Source of the DNA: Isoetes taiwanensis
Lineage: Eukaryota; Streptophyta; Lycopodiopsida; Isoetales; Isoetaceae
Direction of reading: 5' to 3'
DNA length: 64,000 nt
Assembly (NCBI GenBank): GCA_021234155.1
Contig: JAJEKV010000013.1
Span: 19,099,887-19,163,886 of the forward strand
A program made the translations under genes and the position numbers. The notes under the pieces are model-generated. The model was not told where the DNA came from, searched no databases, and saw only the letters and a list, made by a program, of their open reading frames with translations. This document shows positions 53,528 through 64,000 of the stretch, piece by piece; the stretch's first letter is position 1, and the number at the start of each line of letters is the position of its first letter.

Positions 53528-56500
53528 CATGTTTGTATGAGTAACAGGTTATCATTTAACGTTGTTTGTGTTGTAGGCATTATGCCCTTCTTAATATAAA
53601 GGGAGTGGTTGACAAACCAATGTTCATACTACTAAGAGCCCCATTAATATCTAGCTGGAACAATTTAGAAATTCTCTAGTTTCCATCGGAGAAACTACAA
53701 TAATGATTTCTAGAGATAGCAAGTATTGATAATTAATAGGGTCACAATTAATCTCTAAGCTTTACTCGATCAAAAAATATATCATAGATTTCAACAGAAA
53801 TACCAACTTCCCTCTAATAATAAATACTAAAGAAATATTTTGCATTAGATTTGTTGTTTTGTAATGTTACTTGTGGTGTGATGCATTCTTAAATACTAAA
53901 AGGTTGGACATGGATAACAAGCTGGTTCTTCTTTGCTAAGAGCTTTTTGTATCACGGATTACAACTAACTTCGTTTGTTTGCTTTCTATGGATCGCGGTA
54001 GCAGTAAAGGCCTTGACCTTTGACGATATTTGGACAACGAGTTTACTTCACTTAGAAGGGAGTAAAGTGTTACTGTTTGTCGAGATGTCAATTGATTAAG
54101 TTGCCTTAAGGGGATATTTTCTGATTAGCACTTGTAGCTATCGTTATTTATCTAGTTAAAGTTTGTGGCTTTGTTGGGTTTAGCTATTGCTAAGGTGTTC
54201 TACACTCTCTCTCTCTCTCCCCTCTCTCGTACTTTTAGAAATTTACCACCACCTATATTCCTTAATTTGGAATATTGCCCGCTGAATCAGGATCTTAGCT
54301 CACTTAAATGTAGATAGTGCATATTTCTAGGTTTGCTGACATTGGAGCTAGATTTAAAAGTTCCCAACTAAATTTGGGGTTTGAATATCTCCCTTCTGCA
54401 CCTATTTTGACTCAACATTTGAAGTGTATTCTGGGTGAAAATAAGGTTACATTTATTTATTCTTGAGTCTTGAGGAGTTTGTTGCTCACGGATGGGGAAT
54501 CATCGATGTATAAGATTGATATCATGGATTTTTAGATTGGATGCTAACATTTAGAATGCATAAAAATAAAATTACTTATTGATTGCTTAAAGTTGATTCA
54601 TGAGAATTGGTTGTACAATTAATAATGACACGCAGAGAAGTTTCGATGAAATTGTTCCTGTATTGCCCTTTAGTTTGCTCAGTCCAGCCAGTGGGACCTT
54701 CTACTTCGTTAGCCTTACCAACACCTCAAATGTTTGTCTCATGAAGAACTAGTCAACCCCACCTTGTTACCCCCGAACCCTAATAAAAATAGGATTTTAA
54801 CTCGACCACATTACTATACATACCGAAACTAAATATATCCCTTTAGTCACTAACTTTCGACTATTGAAGGTCTATATTTATTGGTAGAAATACAAATTAT
54901 GGAGCACCATTAATTCGGTTAAAATTCAGGTAGACATGCGGGACTTGATGAATAACTTGGAAAAGGTGAACATAATTTTCTTTAGAATATTTATGGGTGA
55001 TTTACCAATATGGGATGATCATTCTACATGGCCATGGTAGGCCAGCTCATGCAACTGTGACCTTGAGACATGTCCTTAAAGTTAAAGAAGCGGAATCTGA
55101 ACTTTTGTTTTAGACGGTTATTGGAATTAAACTTACTAAAATGGACTTTTGTAGTTTGGCGGGGTTCATATGGATAAAGGTGATGTGTTCGTAAGACTTT
55201 GCAAAATTAGAAGACGGGAAAAGCTGGGGAGGGAGAGATTAGGCCTTGTAGAGCACCACAAAATCTCATCCACCATGGGTTGGATCACGGATTTTGGTAA
55301 TTAATAGAAATGAATGAGTTGGAAAATATATATTCCCCGCTATATCCTCCACAACACGAACTGCAAGGTTCCCATATATAATGGGCATATTTAAAACACA
55401 CAAGTTACTATTTTAGATGGCTCTTAAATACTGAGGTGGTTACCTCGTCTCAGACATACGGACATCTAACCACAGATCTTTTCAGACTTGAGCTATGCTT
55501 GCTTGACGTGTGAAGTTCAAAAGTGGTACTCAATGGTTTCTAGCAAATACTTGATTGTTGTATGCATGTTATGGCCATTTTACAAGTGGTTTCTAATTAC
55601 ATAGATATGGATACAAAGAGAAAAGTACAATATAATTTTGAAAAGAGCATATGTAATTATCAAAAGGAAAAATGTTAAAGCATTTATTGATATTATTAAG
55701 AAAATGGTCTTGCCTAAAACCATGGAACGGTGAAATCGGCTCTGTGTGAAGTCGATCCCGGCTTCTTTGCATCTGCTGATGGATATTGTAAGATTGGATT
55801 CTTGCTGATACGCTCTTCCCTTCCAGCTTGCAGAATTCCAGGATTATTTTCTATATCTATCCACTGCTAGCTTGTATTTACAGGCTATGAGATACGTGAA
55901 TAGCCCATATAAAATAAATTGGTGCAATCTATACAAAGCCAGCCCTGTGAATGATCCGACTCATATTTGCTCTGTTTTATTTGCTTCGAACACTTTGTAG
56001 AACGCTTTCTGTAAGTGATTTTTTCTGTGAAGTGACCGTAAGAGTTAAGATGCTCAAGCATGGCTTCACGTTGGAGGTTTGGATGAGATAAAGTGCCAAA
56101 TCAGGTCTGTTGCCACGGCGCTTGTGCTACACCATATCATGAGTAATTCATTCAGGTTTCGCATTTAACATTTAAATCTATATGAAAGCTTGCACAATCT
56201 TCGAAATCGCGTGCATGCTCACAATCATAATTTTCGTAGCACTTTCTACACCGTGAAATACGCAGCTTTTTGCATGTGTCTGATTCATAATAGATGCTTT
56301 ATGTTTTGCTTATGAAATAACAAGTTATCATGTTCTTGTTGTTGTTGTAGGCATTATGCTAGCTTCTTATGCAAAGGCATTGATAGTTGGCTCCAAACCA
56401 ATGTTCGCTACTAAGAAGCCATTTAATATCTGCTGGAACAATTTAGAGCACTCTGGTTTCCATCAGAGAAACACAATAATGATTTTCTAGAATAGCAAGT

Positions 56501-59500
56501 ATTGATAATTAAGCTAGAGTGCAATTAATCTTCTGCTGCTCGATCCAGTATATCATAGATTTCCTTGAAATCTTGGCTTCATAATGAAATGCTTACTGAA
56601 GATGTTTACGTGGAATTTGTTTGTAATGTTACTGACCCGTGTATTCACATTCTTAAATACTAAAAAGGTTGGACGCATGGATAACAAGCGGTTCTTTACT
56701 TCTGACACACAGCAATACGGATTACGAAACTAACTTCGTTTGTTTACTTTCTATGGATCTGAGGTAACAGCAAAGGCCTTGACCTTTGGCGATATTTGGA
56801 CGAAGTTGCCTTCATAGGGGAGTAAAGTGTTACGTTTGTCGAGATGTCAATTGTTAAGTTAAAGGGATATTTTACGGTGTACTTGTAGCTATCTTACGTT
56901 TATCTGGTTAAAGATTTGGCTTTGTTGGGTTGGCTATTGCTTCAAAGGTGTTCTACACTTTCTCACCTACCCCCCTCTCTCTCATTATCTTTGAGTGCCC
57001 GCCGCCATGTTCGACGGATGTTGCCGGCTGAATCCGGATCTTGAGCAAGCGGATGTAGATGAGTGCATATTTCTAGGTTTATGACATTTAGACTAAAGAT
57101 TTAACTAGGCTAGAGGTTTGAATATCTCGCTTTGCGCCTATTTCCGTTTCTCAACGTTTGATGTGTGCGGGTGAAAATAGGGTTGTTATTTATTCTTGAG
57201 TCTTGAGGAGTTTGTTTATCACGGATGAGATGTCAATGTATAAGATTGATATCATGGATTTTTAGATTGGATGCTGGCATATTTGGGAATGCATAAAATA
57301 AGCGGAGTGCTATTGATTCTTCAAGTTGATTCGCGAGAAATTGGTTGTGCAATTGAAGCAGCACGCAAGAAGAGAAGTTTGCAGTAATTGTTCTATTGCC
57401 TTTAGTTTACTTTCAGAATCCTTCAGGTCAGGACCTTCTACTTCTAAATTATTGCCACCAACACCTCAAATAAATATAACCAGGAGACTATGAGATTTAC
57501 ACCTTTGTTGCTTGCAGATTTGAAATGGTAAAGGTTTTTAGCTTTCGTCCACATTACCTTGTATGACTAAAGCTAATATCCTTTAGTCACTAGCTTCGAC
57601 TATTGAGAGTCTATATTTGCGATGGTAAAAAGTACTGGAAATTATGGGCTTTGCCACCATTGAATTCAGGTTAGCCAAATTAGGTAGACATCGCGGGACT
57701 TGATAGATAACCTTGGGAAAAGGTGAACATAATTTTTTTCTTGCAGAATAACTACATGGGTGATTTCAATATAGGATGATCATTCTACATAGCCCTTGAA
57801 CTGGGCAACTCATGCAACATGACCTTGGAGACATGTCATAATAAAGTTAAAAGGCAGATCTAGACTTTTGTTTAAGGCAGAGTTGGAATTAAACTTACAG
57901 AAATGGAGCCCATATAGTTGGAGTTCTATATATATGGATAAAATATATTCCTTCATTTGCAAAAAATTAAGGCGGGGGAAAAAGCTAGGGGAGATTGAGC
58001 GTCGACTTCTCCTAAAATCTCATCCATGGAGTTGGATCTGGATTTTTGGTAATTAATGAAATGAATGAGTTGGAAAATATATTCCCTTATCTCCACAACC
58101 CGCAGACACAAGTTCCCCATATATAATGGGCATATTTGGCTTACTGAAATTTGTTTTAGATAGCTCATAAATGCGGTGGTTTACCTCGTCAGACCTCTGA
58201 CATCTAACCACGATCTTTTCTTTGAACTTGAGCCTATATACGCCACTTGTGACGTGTGAAGTTCAAAGTGGTACTCAATGGTTTCTAGCAAATACTTGAT
58301 TGTTGTATGCATGTTATGGCCATTTACAATTGGAGACACAATTACATAGATGTGGATACAAGAAGAAAAATTTGTCTATAATTTTAAGAAAGGCATATGT
58401 AATTATCAAAGGAAAAATGGTAAGAAACATTATTAATGTCAATATAAGAAAATGGTCTTGCCCTAAAAAACCCGTGGTTTTGATGAAATCTGACTCTGGC
58501 CGCAGAAGTGATCCAGCTTCTTGCATCTGCTGATGGATATTATGGAGTGGTTATTCTTGCTGTCACGGCTCTTCCTTCCAGCTTGCAGGGAATTCCAGGT
58601 TATTTTCTATATCTATCCACTGCTAGCTTGTATTTACAGGCTATGGGGAATCGCGTGAATGGCCCTTATAAAATAGAGGTGGTTTAATCTTGGATCTATA
58701 CAAAGCCATCCTGAATGATCCGACTCATATTTGCTCTGTTTTATTTGCTTAGTTTGCTGGCGGAGGCGGCTTTCCTGTAGAGGTATTGATTTTTCTGTGA
58801 GAAGTGACCGTGAAGTTAAGTTACTCCGGCATGGCTCCCGCACGTTGGAGGTTTGGATGAATCAAGTCTCCAAAATCAGGTCTATTATGCAACCTTGTGC
58901 GCACACCATATCATAGAGTAATTCATTCAGGTTTCGCATTTAACATTTAATCTATAAGAAAGCTTGCACAATCTTCGAAATGCGTGCATGCTCTAATCAT
59001 ATTTTTCTGTACTTGCTAGCCAAAACCATAGCTTTTGCATGTCTGATTCATAATAGATGCTTTATGTTTGCTTATGGAATAACAAGTTATCATGTTCTTG
59101 TTGTTGTTGTAGCATTATGCCCTTCTTATTACTTAGGGCGGTGATGGTTGGCTCAAGCCAATGTTCATACTACTAAGAAGCCCATTTAGTATCTTAACAG
59201 ACAATTTAGAAATTGCTCTAGTTCCATCGGAGCTACTAATAATGATTTAGAATGGTGGTATTGATAATTAGCTATAAAGAGTTAGATTAATCTTCTGCCT
59301 TAAGTCCAGTATATCATAGATTTCCTTGAAATCTTGGCTTCATAATGAAGTAGCTGCTTTGCGTGTTTGCGTGGATTTTGTTTTGTGTGTTTAGTTGTAT
59401 TCACGTTCTTTAAATAAAGGTTGGACGGATAACTGGTTGGTTTGCTTTGCTTTCTGAAGGCCTGTGAAATACGGTTACTAGCTAACTTCGTTTTGTTTTG

Positions 59501-59710
59501 CTTTCTATGGACGACCTTTACGATTACTGGCGATATTTGGACGAAGTTGCGCCCTGCTTAGAAGGGAGTAAAACCTTACGATTTCACGAATGTCAATTGT
59601 TAAGTTTGCCTTAAGGGATATTTTCACGATTAGCACTTATATAGCTATCTTACATTTATCTAGTTAAGATTTAGCTTTACATTGGGTTTTAGCTATTGCT
59701 GGGTGTTCTA
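53522..59710. repeat. Tandem array of a ~2.77-kb unit, about 2.2 copies
   Basis: Copy 1 about 53522-56298, copy 2 56299-59058, partial copy 3 59059-59710. Anchors such as GTTGTAGGCATTATGC, AACAATTTAGA, TGAGTCTTGAGGAGTTTGTT, CACTGCTAGCTTGTATTTAC and GTGTGAAGTTCAAA recur at a constant offset of about 2760-2780 bp. Copies differ by many 1-5-bp indels. No continuous coding frame or known domain was found, so the unit's nature is unknown. Confidence 0.92.
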
Positions 59711-59719
59711 CTCTCTCTC

Positions 59720-59777
<58 letters not shown>
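59711..59777 (+). repeat. CT microsatellite at the right border of the array
   Basis: About 67 bp of (CT)n in place of the short CT patch present at the same point of copies 1 (54206) and 2 (56970). The array similarity stops here. Confidence 0.97.
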
Positions 59778-59780
<3 letters not shown>

Positions 59781-62760
59781 ACCAATGAGAAAGGCGCAGC
59801 ACGTCAATAGTCTCCACAGGTTTCATTTTGAAGAAGACATATTGCCATGCTTGTGTCCCAGAAGTTTCAATGTTCATGCGTGATCTCAGTCACACGTCTT
59901 TATCTGGTTTGACAAGAAAAACCCTTTCACATATAAGCGTACTTCTAGGAATAGCCATGCATATTTGCCATGGTTCATTAATGCGGGGATGCTTCTATCC
60001 CACCCGAAGATCACGCTGCCCGTCTCTACAAACTCTCAAGAAGCATACATGCCTTACGTGCTTTCCAACTCTATGCAATATTCCAACAAAATCATCCTTC
60101 TCACTCAAACACCTTTCATCTACCTTTGAACCAAATATCTTGAGTATTGCTTAGAAGCCATTCATCACATTTCTTTATCCCATTCTTAATGCAAGAAGAG
60201 TGCATAAGATGTTGGACTAAAGAACTTTAGAAACGTCTGGGCGTTTAGTCACAGTGGTGGCCACACTAGGTCAACAAGCCTTATAGGTCTCGAGTTAGAA
60301 CCGCCGAATCTAGCACTTTGAGCTGATTGGGTGTGAAAACCACAGGAGACGCAATGTAAAGTGGTTAGGCCGGGGCCAACAAAGCAATATAGACAGTGTG
60401 TTGTGTGGTCACGTTTTAGTTGGATCTTTTGTAACGACGTTAGTACTATATCATCATTAAAAACTATCACATTCACATCAGCAAACCTTTTTTTGATTGC
60501 ATCTATAATCTCCTTCCCGCAGTGATGTTCTTTTGGGATACAATGTGGAAGAGAACCTTCATCTTGTGGCACATCATTCAAATCCAACCGACACTCGACT
60601 ACATTAACCTTTCTAGGACATGGCACATGCATTGAGTGCATGATCATAGGAAGTGCCTTATATACATGATAAAACTCACTTTGTTGTTTACTTGAGAAAT
60701 TTAGACAAGTGTTCGGATTTGTGACCAAAAGATTTCCCACATCTAGATTATCTACTTTTATGAAATTTTCATACAATACCTCCAACTTCACTTGCAATTT
60801 TGGATTTTATCAGAGTAGAAGTCCTTTTGAAATTCACAAAGCTCAGCGGTTAGCTCCAAATAAGACATCTACTATGAGATGTATGACAAATTGAACACAA
60901 AGCTATAAGAACAATTAAAACAATGCATGAAAGAAATGGGCATAAAGAATAAGTAAATAATGTATGCACGAAGGTGTGACCTCCTCATGGAATTAGGTTT
61001 AGGTGCAACTTTGGCGATGATGTAAGATGTGGGCATCCAGATTCAACTAACTTGGTTCCATTACTTGTGCATTGGGGGCCATCTCACTCCGTAGTTTGTA
61101 ATGCATCTTGGGTCCTCTTCATTACGGTTCAAAGCGATTATCTAGCTCAACATGTCTCTTACGGGCCTCCCAGCCAAGAATAAAGTCTTGTTGGCAACTT
61201 TAACTACAACAAAGTGAAGATAGAGGCACTGGATTCAAATGCATCTTTATAGCAAGGGCTTCCTTTATGAGCAATGCAATGAACTCCTCTTACATCTTGG
61301 ATTTTTTAGATTGAAAGCGTGTAACATACCGGTTCGGCATCATGTAGAAGATAACCGCCAGAGTAGCAATAGCAATCTAGTTACTTTCATCTAATCCATA
61401 ATAGCCATTAGAAGCCACAATGCTGCATGAAAAAGCCTCAATGAGTTGCATTATCAAGCGGTAAGAGTTGAATAAAACACAAATGAAGCTCCTTTCCCAC
61501 AATCATTCAAATATTGAATGTAAACAATGAGATGCTTCTGCTTTAGGATTCGATGTATGGAGCTCATCAATCAAAATTGGAAAAATGGAAGAGACAACCT
61601 CGACCCATAAAGAGTCCTTAAGACATGCTTTTGCTCGAGACGGTAGACTCATGAGAACGCTTTATTATTTGTATATGCACCATATTCATGCAATTGGCGG
61701 CACATTTGGAGTCTTGACATGCCTTTGTCATTACATAAAGTGAAGAAACCTCTTCAATGGGAAGTTACAAGTGACCATAAAAGTGCATTCTTCATGCAAA
61801 GTATAATTCCTATCTTACTCAGCATGAATAAAGAGTTTCCATTTTGAGCTTCTAATGCTTCTTTAACCCTCTGGTTGTAGAGAGCGGTACTTTATTGCTG
61901 ATTTTACGCTGATCACTAATTTGTGCAATAATACGGTAAAGATCTGAGATAATTGCATCACCACGGTATACTACGTGTATATTATTTAATTTGAGCTCAA
62001 CACATAAGAAACCATTATACAGTCCTCATTTGTGAGACTCTTGACTCTAAAAGCCCATGGAAGCTGACTTCTTCCACTCATTTCTCAGCGCCTCTTCTTC
62101 TTTTTCCGATCCTTCATCATGCTACCACCAGCGGAGTCTCCATCGAGCTTGTATCAGCAATGTCAATTCTTCTGCGGTAAGGTTCTTACGGCACATTGAA
62201 AGTCTTTGGTGGAAGCATTGCACCTTTGAAGCGAAGACCACGAGGAAAGGTTCTTTGCAATGCATGCTTGTGAAGCGTTTCCCTTACCCAATGTTTGAAA
62301 CATGAAAACATTTTGATTTTGCTCTTTGAATGCGTGCACGATGAGAATTCAATAATGCATATAGATTTTACACTGGCTGTTATCATAAAGCGATTGGCTT
62401 CAATGCAATCGCACATCGCACAAAAGCGGTAAAAGTAATTAGATCATCGAGACTCTGATTTTAGCATCTTAATTTGAGATGCAAATGGCATGAAGCTACG
62501 CGATTTAAGTTCCTGCCACAATGTAAATCTTGTGTATCCCGGAAAAGTCGTTGTGTTGAATTCGAGAAAGAAGGTGATCTTAACTCTGCCATGTGAGAAA
62601 CCAAATAGCTTTCTCTTAGGCTGGATTATTCTGAGAGAGAAATCAATCAACTTGCACGCAATTTGAATCAAAATGAAGGAAGGGCAAAACCCGGCCGAGC
62701 GCCAGCTGCCGATCCAGCTCACTCCCACTCCGGTTTTCCCCTTTGAATTCTCGATTTCCT
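59778..62760 (-). pseudogene. Degenerate unidentified coding region (minus)
   Basis: The best frame is 60249-60797 (182 codons), with YHVYKALPMIMHSMHVPCPR, VVECRLDLNDVPQDEGSLPH and CGKEIIDAIKKRFADVNVIV. Upstream on the same strand, other frames also look protein-like: IQLIEAFSCSIVASNGYYGL-type sequence near 61400 (LIMQLIEAFSCSIVASNGYY), IAIATLAVIFYMMPNRYVTR near 61340, and EEFIALLIKEALAIKMHLNP near 61250. Near 62600 there is an ATG frame MAELRSPSFSNSTQRLF. These suggest one multi-part gene or transposon broken by frameshifts. I recognise no family. Confidence 0.45.
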
Positions 62761-64000
62761 TTTACGATTTTCCCCATTGATTCTTTCGGAGTTTTCATAC
62801 ATATGATTTTAGCGGCAAATTATTTATTCCCTGGATAAGGTCCTATGATGGCGTATCTTGGCCAGTGAAGTGGTGTTCATTGAGCTTTGTAAAACGTGAG
62901 GAAGGCTGAAAATGGTCCCTCACTAGGGATGAATGCATTTGAAATATGAATTTTAAATCATAAGAAGCTGAACGTCATAATAGAGGCATGAGTAGAAGCC
63001 GAAGAAATACAGCACATAAAGATGGTTTATCGCCGCTGAATTGATGCAAGGTGAGGCTTCAGTCAGGCGCTCACCATGTAGGGAAGAAGACGCGCGCTAG
63101 CAGGTTTTTGAAGGCAAGCAAAATGGTTGAAACCGCGACCCACGCACTATAGCCCAACCATAAAACCAAATATTCGAGAATCAAAGAAGGTGAAGAAAAT
63201 AACCCGTCGATGAGTTCAAATACCATAGGCGAGAGACTCGAATCAGGAATGGCCGCAATAGAAAGAAGTAACGCAGTAGATAATCAAGGAGCCGTCTGCT
63301 GGAATAATACATGTGAGGAAAAAACAACCGATTAGTCTTTCGGAGAACTCTATTTCCATAATGAAAATGATCTCGAGACAATGCGCCGAGAAAACATGAA
63401 TAATGACTGGCAATGCATGAATGAATCATCATCTGGGTGCAGAAGATAAAGCAATAAAGTATGCCAGGCTTCATGGCGAAATAAAATAAAGTGGTTTCTC
63501 GCGCAGGCTGATCATCATCAAAGAGGTGATAGGATCATCAAAGAAACGCGGTAAATTCGAGAGAGGCTGAATAAATAGGATGAGTGACAAGGGGCGTCCC
63601 CATCAAGGAATGTAGGTTCTATTGCTGTATAATAGAACCATTAACAGCACCTCAGATATAGTTTGTTTTGTACTTTATAAATTAAATTCATCCCTTTATT
63701 GGCTGGCACTGCTTTCTGCTTTTATTATTGGTTTGGTTTTATTACTAGGCACTTAATATAGAAGATATATTAAAAAAAAAAATCACATACTCAAAAGTAT
63801 AAAAATGACAGCAAATATTAGCAATGAATTGGCACTCATATGACATGCACTAATTGTAGAGCATGTCTATTGACGAGCAACTTCATAACGACTTTTTGTT
63901 TACAGATATATATTTTCAAATTACCAAATTTTAACGAGGAGCCAAAGGATAGCTCCAAAACGAGCATGCAATGTTACCAAATTAGCAATATGAAAAAAGA
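62761..64000. other. Nothing recognised at the right edge
   Basis: AT-rich with short frames only (for example a 97-codon minus frame 63181-63474 of hydrophobic/aromatic composition). No repeat shared with the rest of the window was noticed. Confidence 0.5.

Overview
The window looks like repeat-rich nuclear DNA from a land plant. The main reasons are a U2 snRNA gene with a plant-type upstream sequence element and TATA box, the remains of a PLS-type pentatricopeptide (PPR) gene built mostly from ~31-residue S motifs, and plant Copia, Ty3/gypsy, LINE, Harbinger and MULE remnants. The S-motif PPR, a possible DIRS fragment and a LINE reverse transcriptase of a type I associate with non-flowering plants make a lycophyte or fern my best guess. 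That taxonomic call is inference. Almost no intact protein-coding host gene is present. The only RNA gene I would defend is U2 on the minus strand at 21194-21389.

Layout. 1-4942: a broken PPR gene (minus) split by a 3.5-kb terminal-inverted-repeat element, E1 (891-4388). E1 has a perfect 25-bp TIR and a 4-bp target duplication. 6068-9420: two 5'-truncated LINE remnants (minus). 9745-12699: E2, a second, diverged member of the E1 family with its own 4-bp duplication. 12704-15555: repeat copy R0, a possible DIRS fragment, a frameshifted PIF/Harbinger transposase and a small MULE-like element with ~115-bp inverted arms. 17328-21150: tandem ~0.9-kb R repeats leading up to U2. 22500-25890: a tRNA-related SINE-like patch between direct repeats, a LINE tail, an LTR fragment and a 487-bp tandem duplication.

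25893-46760 is a nest of LTR retrotransposons. The 5' LTR, primer site and start of a Ty3/gypsy family A element (A1, plus) is interrupted by a Copia element (27816-31995, TSD GATAA on both sides). It is followed by the gag of a different retroelement, B (plus). B is interrupted by a nearly full-length minus-strand family A element (A2, 33933-45483) that crosses a 100-N assembly gap.

47-64 kb holds a decayed LINE (plus), four long CT microsatellites, a 2.77-kb tandem array (about 2.2 copies) and a degenerate unidentified coding region on the minus strand. Sequence right of the gap is full of small indels between repeat copies, which suggests a poor consensus as well as genuine decay, so broken frames there should be read with caution.

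The most unusual object is the E1/E2 family. Both members carry a polypurine block, an AT-rich minisatellite, an array of long GC-containing palindromes and a spliced-looking terminal exon ending in similar peptides. E1 has also picked up what looks like an exon of a nepenthesin-type aspartic protease, including its intron acceptor.
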